From Nocardiopsis endophytica (GTDB lineage: Bacteria; Actinomycetota; Actinomycetes; Streptosporangiales; Streptosporangiaceae), in the NCBI RefSeq assembly GCF_027706725.1, contig NZ_JAQFWQ010000068.1, positions 1 through 38,066 on the forward strand: a stretch of DNA of 38,066 nt. The letters are read 5' to 3'. Shown one piece after another: positions 28,173 through 35,704 of this stretch. The stretch's first letter is position 1. Each line of letters begins with the position of its first letter. The translations under genes were made by a program, and so were the position numbers. The notes beneath the pieces were generated by a model, which made no database searches, was not told the origin of the DNA, and was given only the letters and a program-made list of their open reading frames with translations.

Positions 28173-29162
28173 GTGGCTGAAGCGAAGCGGGTGACCATCA
28201 TGGCCGCGGATGACAAGCCCTTCACGGACCCGGCCGCACGACGGCGGGCACGTGCACGGAACCGGGAGAGGGATCCGGCCCCCTCCTCCCCCGCCCGAAG
28301 AGGCGGCCCCGGACGCGCGCCGCGGGCGGTGGCGGCGGGGTGCCTCATCGCACTGGCGCTGGCAGGGTGCGCGCTCGACGACCCCGCCGCGGTGGACACG
28401 GGGGGCGGTGCGGCCGAGCCGGCGCCCTCGGAACCCGCCGAGCCGAGCGTTCCCGACGGGGTCCCGGAGGACGCCCAGGCCGCCGAAGTCGAAGAGGTCA
28501 CCGGTGCCGACGCGGTGAGGGTGCTGGCGCTCGGCGGCGGGACGGACGGCCCGCTTCCCGAAGGGGAGAGCACGGAAGTGCTGCTCTCCGGGATCGACGC
28601 CCCCGCCTCCGGGGAGTGCTTCGCGGACGAGGCCGCGGACCGTACCGATCTGCTCCTCGCTCCGGGGGAGACCGTCTACATCGGCGACGCCGACGACACC
28701 GGTGACGGCCTGCTCGCCCACGTGTGGAGCGCCGACGGCACCTGGGTCAACGAGGACCTCCTCAGCAGCGGGCACGCCGAGTACGCGTCGGCGGACGGCT
28801 CGTCCGACCGGGCGGCCGACCTCCGGGAGGCGGCGGACGCGGCCGAACAGGCGGGCGAAGGGCTGTGGACCGAGTGCGCGCCGGAGCCGCCACCCGAGCC
28901 GGAACCGCCCCAGGAGCCGGAGGAGCCCGCCGCCCCGGAGGTGGAGGAACCGGAGCCGGCGGAGCCCGCCGAACCCGCGGAGCCCGAGGAGCCCGCCGCG
29001 CCGGACGACGGGATCATCATGGCCCCGTCCGGAAAGCACTACGCGGCCGGGCAGTTCTGCAAGCACGACCACCTGGGCCAGACCACCCAGGACGCGTCGG
29101 GCCACACCCTGCTCTGCGCCTTCCACGACGGCGAGGCCAACGCCCGCTGGAAGCGCGTGTGA
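28173..29162 (+). CDS. Lipoprotein with degenerate thermonuclease (SNase)-like domain
   Basis: This 329-residue protein has a lipobox LAGC (Cys66) after an unusually long basic lead. An acidic/Pro stretch follows, then an SNase-like domain (about 112-234) and a Glu/Pro-rich spacer (235-275). A small C-terminal Cys/His module ends it (APSGKHYAAGQFCKHDHLGQ, then DASGHTLLCAFHDGEANARW). In the SNase part the OB-fold pattern is kept (VLLSGIDAPASGECFADEAA; GDGLLAHVWSADGTWVNEDLLSSGHAEY). The nuclease's catalytic Arg35, Glu43 and Arg87 align with Leu, Ala and Leu here, whereas the Asp of GIDAP is kept. So it is predicted to be a non-catalytic surface-bound domain. The start at 28173 has GGAG eight bases upstream; ATG at 28200 is an alternative that shortens the lead. 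Confidence 0.78.
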   Translation: MAEAKRVTIMAADDKPFTDPAARRRARARNRERDPAPSSPARRGGPGRAPRAVAAGCLIALALAGCALDDPAAVDTGGGAAEPAPSEPAEPSVPDGVPEDAQAAEVEEVTGADAVRVLALGGGTDGPLPEGESTEVLLSGIDAPASGECFADEAADRTDLLLAPGETVYIGDADDTGDGLLAHVWSADGTWVNEDLLSSGHAEYASADGSSDRAADLREAADAAEQAGEGLWTECAPEPPPEPEPPQEPEEPAAPEVEEPEPAEPAEPAEPEEPAAPDDGIIMAPSGKHYAAGQFCKHDHLGQTTQDASGHTLLCAFHDGEANARWKRV

Positions 29163-29549
29163 GCCCGGGCCGTCCCCGGACGCCACCGGCGGGGCCCACG
29201 GCGCCGAGCACAGCGCCCTGCGGTGTCGCCGGTGCGTCTGTGGTCACGGACGGGTCCGCACCGGTGGCACATCGGGGGCGGCCGGAGCCGCCCGCCGAAG
29301 GACGCCCCACCGGTCAGGGCTCCACAGCCGGGCGGGGACCGGCCCGTAGCCGTGAGCAGCGGGACGACCTGGCCGGACGAGTCTCACCATTCCAGCGCAG
29401 GCGACCTCGAACCGCCGTGCCGTGTCCGGCACCGCCCGGCGGAGCGGGCGGTGAGACCTCCCGCGCCGCCGCCGAACGGTCCCTGCCCGTCCAGCCCCGG
29501 CAGGAGAGGGCTTCCGCTCCCCCGGCGGGCCGCTGGGCCCCGCCGGGGC
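29163..29549. other. Intergenic region between convergent lipoprotein and helR genes
   Basis: These 387 GC-rich bases hold no gene I can support. The only clear structure is the hairpin at 29520-29548 next to the helR stop. Open frames here are continuations of neighbouring shadows. Confidence 0.5.
29520..29548 (-). terminator. Terminator of helR
   Basis: CCCCGGCGGG (29520-29529) and CCCGCCGGGG (29539-29548) form a perfect 10-bp stem with a 9-base loop, one base past the helR stop. Confidence 0.6.
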
Positions 29550-31718
29550 TCAGGTGCTCGTCAGGATCACCAGTCGGCCGGTCGCCCTGGTCATCGCGAC
29601 GTAGCGGTCGACCGCCCCCGCGATGCCGTCGCCGAAGGAGTCGGGGTCGACCAGCACCACCAGGTCGAACTCCAGCCCCTTCACCAGCTCCGGGGAGAGC
29701 GACCGGACCCGGGGGCGCTCCCGCAGGTCCGGGGCGCCGATCACGCACGCCGTCCCCTCCGCGTTCTCGGCGAGCCAGGCGTCGACGACCTCCTCCAGAT
29801 CGGACGCCGCCCCGTGCGCGACCGGCACGCCGCCGCTGCGGATGGACATCGGCACGTTGGCGTCCGGAAGGGCCGCGCGGATGACCGGTTCGGCCTCGGC
29901 CATGACCTCCTCCGGCGTCCGGTAGTTGATGCTCAGGGACGCCATCGCGATCCGGTCGAACCCGGCCCGCTCCAGCCGCTCGCGCCACGACTCGGTGAAC
30001 CCGTGCCGGGCCTGGGCCCGGTCGCCGACGATGGTGAAGCTCCGGGACGGGCAGCGCCGCATCAGCATCCGCCACTCGGCGTCGGTCAGCTCCTGCGCCT
30101 CGTCGACGACGATGTGCGCGAACGGCCCGGCGAGCAGGTCCCGGTCGGCGCTCGGGAGCGCCCCCTCGTCCACCAGGGTCTCCTGAAGGTCCTCGCCGAG
30201 GAGCATCGTCACGGCGCCCTCACCGTCGTCGTCGGCGGCGACGATGTCGTCGATGACGGCGGCCATGCGCGCGCGTTCGGCCGCCGCCGAGGAGCGGCGC
30301 TCACGCTCCCGCCGCGCAGCCCGCGGGTCGCCGAGCCGCTGCCGCGCCGCGTCCAGGATCGGCAGGTCGGACACGGTCCAGGCGTGCGGGTCGGGCCGCT
30401 GCAGCCTGCGCACCTCCTCGATGTCCAGCCCCGGCGCGCACATGCGCAGGTAGGCGGGGACGGTCCACAGGTCGCCGACGAGGTCGGCCGGCTCCAGCAG
30501 CGGCCAGGCCCGGCCCAGGGCCCGGATCAGCTCGGGGCTGCGCAGCAGCGCCGCCCGGACCGCCGCGTTCGGCGCGTCCCCGTCCTCGGGGTCGGCGAGC
30601 GCGTCCGCCCCGATCGCGGCCAGCTCGGCGAGGATCTGCCCGCGCGCCTCGTTGTGCGGGGTGCCCGGCTCCACGGCGTCGAAGGCCTCGGCCCAGTCGC
30701 GGGCGGTCAGACGGACGTCGCCCCAGTCGGTGGCGACCGTGACCGCCTCCTCGGGCGGGCGCTCGTAGAACCGGACGGCCGGTTCGACCGCCCCGGCCAG
30801 GACGGCGGAGGCCTTGAGCCGGGCGACCTCCGGGTCGGCCTCGGGCGGCGCGTCCTCCCCTTCCGCGACGAGGTCGCGCACGGTGCAGGTGAGGACGCCC
30901 TCCTCGCCGAGGCTGGGCAGCACGTCGGAGACGTAGGCCAGGTAGGGCCGGTGCGGGCCGACGAACAGGACCCCGCCGCGGCGGTGGCCCAGGCGGGGGT
31001 CGGCGTAGAGCAGGTGGGCGGTGCGGTGCAGGGCGACGACGGTCTTGCCGGTGCCGGGGCCGCCGTCGACGACGAGGGCGCCGTCGGACCCGGCGCGGAT
31101 GACGGCGTTCTGGTCGGCCTGGATGGTGCCGAGGACGTCGCGCATGCGCTCGGACCGGTTGGCGCCCAGGCTCGCGATGAAGGCGGACTGGTCGTCGAGC
31201 GCAGCGTGGCCCTCCAGCCCGTCCTCGGTGAAGACCTCGTCCCAGTAGTCGGTGATGCGGCCGCCGCTCCAGCGGTACCGGCGGCGGCTGGCCAGGCCCA
31301 TCGGGTCGGCGTGGGTGGCGGCGAAGAAGGGCTCGGCGGCGGGCGAGCGCCAGTCGACCAGGAGGCGGCGGCCCTCGGCGTCGGTCAGGCCGAGCCGGCC
31401 GATGTAGACGGGGCCGGTCCCGTCGGCGGCCACGATGCGGCCCAGGCACAGGTCGAGGCCGAAGCGGCGCAGGGTGCGCAGGCGGGCGGCGAGGCGGTGC
31501 ACCTCCAGGTCGCGGTCGAGGGCGGCGCGGCCCTTGCCGCCGGGGGCGCGGCGGGCGGCGTCGAGGCGGTCGGACAGGTCGGCGGCGGACGCTTCCAAGG
31601 TGCGGGCGACGGCGGCGAAGTGGCGCTCGTCGTCGGCGGTCATCGCGGGGTCGGCCTTGCCGGGGCGGTCCTCGGCGAGGGCGGAGAGGTCGAAGGCGCT
31701 CGCGGCCTGGGTCGTCAC
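29550..31718 (-). CDS. helR: HelR, HelD-like RNA polymerase helicase protecting from rifamycins
   Basis: This 722-residue superfamily 1 ATPase of the HelD/HelR class binds RNA polymerase. HelR proteins displace rifamycins from the polymerase and give intrinsic resistance in actinobacteria (established for Streptomyces and Mycobacterium abscessus). Visible motifs: an N-terminal coiled-coil start (ADDERHFAAVARTLEASAADLSDRLDA, 28-54); IQADQNAVIR Q-motif (199-208); Walker A GGPGTGKT (219-226); VVDEAQEL Walker B (537-544); INYRTPEEV (motif IV-V region); VKGLEFDLVVLVDP and YVAMTRATGRLVIL (motifs V-VI). I chose the GTG at 31718 (MTTQAASAFDLS), which has GGGGGA five bases upstream and matches the usual family start; upstream starts are possible. 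The strongest evidence for HelR over HelD is the rifamycin-associated palindrome 53 bases upstream. Confidence 0.88.
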   Translation of the reverse strand: MTTQAASAFDLSALAEDRPGKADPAMTADDERHFAAVARTLEASAADLSDRLDAARRAPGGKGRAALDRDLEVHRLAARLRTLRRFGLDLCLGRIVAADGTGPVYIGRLGLTDAEGRRLLVDWRSPAAEPFFAATHADPMGLASRRRYRWSGGRITDYWDEVFTEDGLEGHAALDDQSAFIASLGANRSERMRDVLGTIQADQNAVIRAGSDGALVVDGGPGTGKTVVALHRTAHLLYADPRLGHRRGGVLFVGPHRPYLAYVSDVLPSLGEEGVLTCTVRDLVAEGEDAPPEADPEVARLKASAVLAGAVEPAVRFYERPPEEAVTVATDWGDVRLTARDWAEAFDAVEPGTPHNEARGQILAELAAIGADALADPEDGDAPNAAVRAALLRSPELIRALGRAWPLLEPADLVGDLWTVPAYLRMCAPGLDIEEVRRLQRPDPHAWTVSDLPILDAARQRLGDPRAARRERERRSSAAAERARMAAVIDDIVAADDDGEGAVTMLLGEDLQETLVDEGALPSADRDLLAGPFAHIVVDEAQELTDAEWRMLMRRCPSRSFTIVGDRAQARHGFTESWRERLERAGFDRIAMASLSINYRTPEEVMAEAEPVIRAALPDANVPMSIRSGGVPVAHGAASDLEEVVDAWLAENAEGTACVIGAPDLRERPRVRSLSPELVKGLEFDLVVLVDPDSFGDGIAGAVDRYVAMTRATGRLVILTST

Positions 31719-31756
31719 GGAGTCCCCCGGGGTGCGTGTGCTGGTCACAGGCGACG

Positions 31757-31787
31757 ATTGTGCGCCCCGACCGGGGTCTTGCCGCAA
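31757..31787 (-). promoter_or_regulatory. Putative helR promoter, -35 inside the palindrome
   Basis: On the minus strand TTGCGG (31787-31782) is followed by a 19-base spacer and CACAAT (31762-31757). Transcription would start near 31750, giving a leader of about 32 bases to the GTG at 31718. A 19-base spacer is suboptimal, as in promoters that need activation. Confidence 0.4.
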
Positions 31788-31794
31788 GCCCCGG
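31771..31794. promoter_or_regulatory. Rifamycin-associated element (RAE)-like palindrome
   Basis: The minus strand reads GGGGCTTGCGGCAAGACCCC, with the symmetry CCGGGG-CTTGC-G-GCAAG-(A)-CCCCGG; a single unpaired base is the only flaw. This matches the rifamycin-associated element as I recall it (GGGGCTTGCGGCAAG then CCCC), an inverted repeat found before rifamycin-inactivation genes and helR that confers rifamycin induction. It lies between the divergent helR and dienelactone hydrolase genes. Confidence 0.85.
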
Positions 31795-31807
31795 GGTGCG
31801 CTATAGA
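31779..31807 (+). promoter_or_regulatory. Putative divergent promoter, TTGCCG-17-TATAGA
   Basis: On the plus strand TTGCCG (31779-31784) lies inside the RAE palindrome and is followed after exactly 17 bases by TATAGA (31802-31807). Transcription would start near 31814, toward the dienelactone hydrolase gene, leaving a leader of about 164 bases. Any protein on the RAE could therefore control both directions. Confidence 0.5.
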
Positions 31808-31837
31808 TTGAGAGTGGCAAGGAGGACCCTGCCCCTG

Positions 31838-31856
31838 ACCGTCCACAATGGACGGT
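31838..31856. promoter_or_regulatory. 19-base palindrome in the hydrolase leader
   Basis: ACCGTCCACAATGGACGGT is a perfect inverted repeat with 8-base arms and a 3-base centre, downstream of the predicted transcription start. It could be an operator or an RNA hairpin. AAGGAGG (31819-31825) lies just before it but has no standard start at suitable distance. Confidence 0.5.
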
Positions 31857-31977
31857 GATCTTCTCCCCCTCTCCCGCCGGTCGCAATGTCACCACCGGGG
31901 CACATACTTCACTGGACGGCCAGACGGCACCGCCGGGTGCCGCCGGTGCCGGCAGTGGCGTGACGGGGGGATCCACC

Positions 31978-32580
31978 ATGGCCGAGATCGTCGTCTTCCA
32001 CCATGCGCTGGGCCTGACGCCCGGGGTCCGCGCGTTCGCCGAGGGACTGGGCCGGGCGGGGCACCGGGTCCACGTACCCGACCTGTACGAGGGGCGGTTG
32101 TTCGGGGCCCTGGAGGAGGGGGTGGCCCACGCGCAGGAGATCGGGATCGGCGCCTTCATCGAGCGCGGGACCGCCGCCGCGGAGAGCGCGGCGTCCGCAC
32201 CGGTGTGCGTCGGGTTCTCGTTGGGCGTGCTGCCCGCCCAGAAGTACGCCCAGACCGCGCCGGGGGTGAGGGGAGCCGTCCTGCTGGAGGCGTGCGTCCC
32301 GCGCTCGGAGTTCGGCCCCGCGTGGCCGAGCGGCGTCCCGGTGCAGGTCCACGGCATGGACGCGGACCCGTTCTTCGCCGGCGAGGGCGACCTGGAGGCC
32401 GCGATGGCCCTGGCGGAGGAGTCGCCGGATGCGGAGGTGTTCCTGTACCCGGGCGACCGGCACCTGTTCACCGACAGCGGCCTGGCGTCCTACGACCCGA
32501 CGGCGGCGGAGCAGGTGAGGAAGCGCGTGCTGGCCTTCCTCGCCCGCATCGACGCCGCCCCGGACGCGACACCATCGTGA
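31978..32580 (+). CDS. Dienelactone hydrolase family protein
   Basis: This 200-residue alpha/beta hydrolase belongs to the dienelactone hydrolase family. The expected features are the conserved Glu in VPDLYEG (38), the nucleophile elbow GFSLG (Ser81 in place of the classical Cys), an acid residue in GMDADPFF (128 or 130), and the catalytic His in GDRHLF (162). It probably cleaves a small ester or lactone in the cytoplasm; there is no signal peptide. The start is the ATG at 31978 with a G-rich site upstream. It is divergent from helR and its likely promoter uses part of the RAE palindrome. A rifamycin-modifying activity is conceivable, but nothing in the sequence shows it. Confidence 0.82.
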   Translation: MAEIVVFHHALGLTPGVRAFAEGLGRAGHRVHVPDLYEGRLFGALEEGVAHAQEIGIGAFIERGTAAAESAASAPVCVGFSLGVLPAQKYAQTAPGVRGAVLLEACVPRSEFGPAWPSGVPVQVHGMDADPFFAGEGDLEAAMALAEESPDAEVFLYPGDRHLFTDSGLASYDPTAAEQVRKRVLAFLARIDAAPDATPS

Positions 32581-32647
32581 GCCGGGGGCGATACCCGCCC
32601 CACGCCCTCTTCCGGGTGTGCTCCGGGCATCGTCCGGCCGGGCGGAC

Positions 32648-33847
32648 TCACAGGCGTTCGTCCGGGTCTCGGGGGTCGATCCTGGGGGCCGGGGGGTGCT
32701 GGGGCGCCTGGTCCTGGCCGGTAGGCCGGTCTCCCTCTCCCCCGGTGGGCCCGCCTTCGATGTCCGACGCGGGGCCCGGCGCACCGTTGTGGTGTGGGCC
32801 CTCCGGCGGGACGCCGTTCGCGGGTTGGGCGCCGTCTCCACCGCCGTCGCCCGGGCGGGCCGACCGGTGCAGGCGCACCCCGGCCCAGCTCACGCCCAGC
32901 AGGACGGCGCCCGCGATGGCCAGGATCGCCGCCGCCGACACCTGCCCGTCGGTCAGCTCCCACACCATCTGCGGCACGCCGATGGTCGCGGCGATCGTGC
33001 CGAACACCAGCAGCACCCCGGCGCGGCGCCATGCGTACAGGCCGAAGAAGGCCACCGCCAGCCCGAGCACGCCCAGGTAGCTCCACGGGGTCGGCAGCAC
33101 CTCCGCCGCCGCCAGGGCCGTGCCCGCCCCCAGGCCGACCGCGGTCCCCCGCTCGACCACCAGCCCCGACAGCGCCGCCGCGATCCACACCGCGCCGAGC
33201 AGGATGTAGCCGGTCCCGTTGACCGCCATCTCCTCCTGTCCGGCGAACAGGATCCCGCCGCTCAGGCCCATCGCCTCCAGGAGCCGCCGCAGCACCCCCG
33301 CCACGAGGACCGTGCTCATCGCCCAGGCGGCCACCACGCCCGGCGCCGACCGCACGAGGACGTACCCGCCGGCCGCCACCGCCAGGCCCACACCGCCCGC
33401 CACCAGGAGCGGGTCCTCCCAGAGCGGCAGCATCGAGGAGAAGAACACCTGGACCGCGGCCAGCGCCGCCACCGACGCCAGCGCGAACAGCGTCCCGCCG
33501 ACGCGGCGCTTGACCTTGGGCAGCCGGTCCCGGGGAACGGCCATGGCCCTCGGCCCGCCCGCCATCGCCATCCCGGCCAGGGCCAGGACCGGGACCGCCG
33601 CCGCGAGCAGGGCGACACGGACGGCGTCGCCGAGGTCCTCCCAAGAGGTGGCGGCGAACGTGGCGACGGCGGCGAGCAGCAGGCCCCCGCCGATGTAGCC
33701 GACGACCTCCGACCAACGCACCCCCGCCGCCGCCTGCGCCCGGTCCAGTTCGCTGCTGACCGCCTGGGCCTGGCCCGCGGTGATGACGCCCTGCTCGACG
33801 AGCCGTCCCAGCGCCGCCTCCCTGGCGCGCCGCGCGTCGTCCGACAC
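32648..33847 (-). CDS. DUF2157 family membrane protein
   Basis: This 399-residue protein begins with the soluble DUF2157-type segment (LGRLVEQGVITAGQAQAVSSEL) that precedes about 10-12 hydrophobic helices (for example EVVGYIGGGLLLAAVATFAA, VVAAWAMSTVLVAGVL, YLGVLGLAVAFFGLYAW). It ends in a hydrophilic Pro/Gly/Asp tail of about 70 residues. The function of the family is unknown. The GTG at 33847 follows GGAAGG by nine bases. It converges with the dienelactone hydrolase gene and lies downstream of the amidase gene, from which it is separated by a strong terminator, so it is transcribed alone. Confidence 0.85.
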   Translation of the reverse strand: MSDDARRAREAALGRLVEQGVITAGQAQAVSSELDRAQAAAGVRWSEVVGYIGGGLLLAAVATFAATSWEDLGDAVRVALLAAAVPVLALAGMAMAGGPRAMAVPRDRLPKVKRRVGGTLFALASVAALAAVQVFFSSMLPLWEDPLLVAGGVGLAVAAGGYVLVRSAPGVVAAWAMSTVLVAGVLRRLLEAMGLSGGILFAGQEEMAVNGTGYILLGAVWIAAALSGLVVERGTAVGLGAGTALAAAEVLPTPWSYLGVLGLAVAFFGLYAWRRAGVLLVFGTIAATIGVPQMVWELTDGQVSAAAILAIAGAVLLGVSWAGVRLHRSARPGDGGGDGAQPANGVPPEGPHHNGAPGPASDIEGGPTGGEGDRPTGQDQAPQHPPAPRIDPRDPDERL

Positions 33848-33884
33848 CGTGCCCCGCCTTCCGCCGTTTTCGAATCCGTGGGCT

Positions 33885-33919
33885 GCGGCGCCGGAACGCC
33901 GTCCTCGTTCCGGCGCCGC
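33885..33919 (-). terminator. Terminator of the amidase gene
   Basis: GCGGCGCCGGAAC and GTTCCGGCGCCGC form a perfect 13-bp stem with a 9-base loop, 89 bases past the amidase stop and before the DUF2157 start. Both genes are on the minus strand. Confidence 0.65.
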
Positions 33920-34007
33920 CTTGCGTCCATCCCACCACGCGCGCCCCGCCCGTGGATGAGTACCGGTACTCAACCCCGTGCGTCCGAGGGGTCGGCGGCT
34001 CCAGGGC

Positions 34008-35249
34008 TCAGCGGTCCCGGAGTGTCGGACGGCGCGAGTAGAGCACCTCGGCGGCGCGCAGGAGCGCGCGGTCGTGGCCGGGGGCGGCGAGCAGGCCCAC
34101 GCCCGCGCTCCGGCCGCCGGGAAGGCCTTCGGCGTCGACGGGGACGGTGAGCTGCGGTGCTCCGGCCAGGCTCGCCGGAGTCGACAGGCGCACCGTCGTG
34201 GCCCGGAAGCGCTTGCGTTCGTCGAGTCCGGCTCCGCGCCGCAGGGCGCCGTCCGCCAGGACCGGCAGGGCGATCACCGCCCCGGGAGGGCAGACGCGCG
34301 CGAAGGTGTCCCGGTAGTGGGCGCGGGCGGCCTCGTCGGCCTTCCGGTCGGCGAGGGGCGCGGCGGCCAGCGATTCGCAGCGGCGCAGGCGTTCCCGCAC
34401 GTCGGCATCGAGCGCGTCGGCGTTGGCGGTGACCCATTCGGCGTGCTCGTCCCAGATCTCGCGGGACTGGAGGCGCGCGAAGAGCTCGGTGTGCGCGGTG
34501 CCGACCAGCCCGGTCAGGTCGGCGCGCAGGAGCGGCAGCCCGAGGTCTCCGGCGAGGAGCACGGCGAGACCGTGCACCGCCCGCACGGTGGCCTCGGAGG
34601 TCTGGGGCGGGAAGTCGTCCGGGAGGTGGACCGCGGTGATGCCGTGTTCCTCGGCGCCCAGGCCCGGCGGCCCCCCTTCGACCGCGTCGAAGGCGGCCCG
34701 CAGCGGGCCCGGTTCACGGGCGAACAGGCCGACCGTGTCGAATGAGGGGGCCAGCGGGAGCACCCCGGCGGCGTCGAGGGCCCCGTGGGTCGGCCGGAGC
34801 CCGAGGATGCCGCAGCAGGCGGCGGGCACGCGCACCGAACCGGCGGTGTCGGTGCCCAGCGCGATGTCGGCGGCGCCCCCGGCGACGGCCGAGGCGCTTC
34901 CCGAGGACGACCCGCCGGTGTGGCGGTCGGGGTGCGCCGGATTGAGCGGGTGCGCCCCCTCCCCCACATTCCCGACGACGGAGTAGGCGAGCTGGTCGAG
35001 CTTGGCCATCCCGACGAGGTGGGCCCCCGCCGAGCGCAGAGCGGTGACGGCCGGGGCCGTCTCCTCCGCGGGGCCATGGGTGGCCCGCCAGCGGGGGTGC
35101 CCGAACGAGGAGGTGTGACCGGCGACGGCGAAGAGGTCCTTGGCGGCGAACCCGGCCCCGCTCAGCGGCCCATCGGCGAGCGGTTCGAGGCCGAAGGTAT
35201 CCGGCACCCAGCAGTGGAGGCCGTCGCCGGTCCTGGTCGTCCCACCCAT
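34008..35249 (-). CDS. Amidase signature family enzyme
   Basis: This 413-residue enzyme belongs to the amidase signature family, which hydrolyses C-N bonds with a Ser-cisSer-Lys triad. Lys37 (AAKDLF), Ser114/115 (TGGSSSGSASAVAGG) and Ser138 (LGTDTAGSVRVPAACCGILGLRPT in parts) are all present. The length is slightly short of the common 450-500. It has no signal peptide. The substrate is not predictable; aliphatic amides or biuret/allophanate-type compounds are handled by similar short members. ATG at 35249 with GAGGGGCGGGGG upstream. It is isolated; the nearest upstream feature is the CRISPR array. Confidence 0.88.
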   Translation of the reverse strand: MGGTTRTGDGLHCWVPDTFGLEPLADGPLSGAGFAAKDLFAVAGHTSSFGHPRWRATHGPAEETAPAVTALRSAGAHLVGMAKLDQLAYSVVGNVGEGAHPLNPAHPDRHTGGSSSGSASAVAGGAADIALGTDTAGSVRVPAACCGILGLRPTHGALDAAGVLPLAPSFDTVGLFAREPGPLRAAFDAVEGGPPGLGAEEHGITAVHLPDDFPPQTSEATVRAVHGLAVLLAGDLGLPLLRADLTGLVGTAHTELFARLQSREIWDEHAEWVTANADALDADVRERLRRCESLAAAPLADRKADEAARAHYRDTFARVCPPGAVIALPVLADGALRRGAGLDERKRFRATTVRLSTPASLAGAPQLTVPVDAEGLPGGRSAGVGLLAAPGHDRALLRAAEVLYSRRPTLRDR

Positions 35250-35366
35250 CCGCGGCCCCCGCCCCTCCGCTCATGCACCACCGGAGCCCTGAGCATAGCC
35301 ACCGAGGGGATGGTCAGGAGCGCATCCGCCAAACGTTCAGGATCGCCTCCCCCAGCCACGCCATAT

Positions 35367-35578
35367 AGGAACACCCCCGCATGCGCGGGGAGCAGAGGTA
35401 CCCCTTCGGAGTGCGCACCCGCCGCCGGGGTTCATCCCCGCGTGCGCGGGGAGCAGCCCGTGGCCGAACTGCTCACGATGGTGTTCGCGGGTCCATCCCC
35501 GCATGCGCGGGGAGCAGCTCCCGCTCCCCGGCGTCCCGGCCGCGGGTGAGGGTCCATCCCCGCATGCGCGGGGAGCAG
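35367..35578 (-). CRISPR. Orphan type I-E CRISPR mini-array, 4 repeats and 3 spacers
   Basis: Repeats occupy 35367-35395 (degenerate), 35428-35456, 35489-35517 and 35550-35578, at an exact 61-base period: 29-base repeats and 32-base spacers, the type I-E geometry. The palindromic core is CCCCGCATGCGCGGGG. Read on the minus strand the repeat begins CTGCTCCCCGCG and ends GGGGATGGACCC, parallel to the E. coli repeat, so transcription is from right to left. The leftmost repeat (three differences in its handle, and no 29th base) is the leader-distal end. No cas gene lies in the window, so interference would need cas genes elsewhere. Spacers are at 35396-35427, 35457-35488 and 35518-35549. Confidence 0.93.
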
Positions 35579-35653
35579 TCTCGTTGACCTGGGACTACTC
35601 GCCAAGCAACCTCTTGTTTTGAACTACTTCCGACAGGCCACCTCCTCGTAGGC
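35579..35653 (-). other. Probable CRISPR leader
   Basis: This stretch next to the last (youngest) repeat is less GC-rich than its surroundings and holds runs such as GTTCAAAACAAGAGG on the minus strand. Its position and base content suit a leader for a minus-strand array. Confidence 0.45.
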
Positions 35654-35684
35654 GCCTCCCCCGGCGCTCACGGCCGGGGGAGGC
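35654..35684 (-). terminator. Terminator of the pdxA2-like gene
   Basis: GCCTCCCCCGG (35654-35664) and CCGGGGGAGGC (35674-35684) form a perfect 11-bp stem with a 9-base loop, 20 bases past the PdxA stop. Confidence 0.65.
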
Positions 35685-35704
35685 GGGACGCGGAATCAGG
35701 TGTG

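Noticed and set aside
31848-31980. Short frame with CHHRGTYF...RPDG...CRRCRQWRDGG resembling an HNH-type zinc motif
   Set aside because: It runs without a stop into a shadow of the dienelactone hydrolase gene, starts inside the 19-base palindrome and has no ribosome site. The likeness is probably chance.
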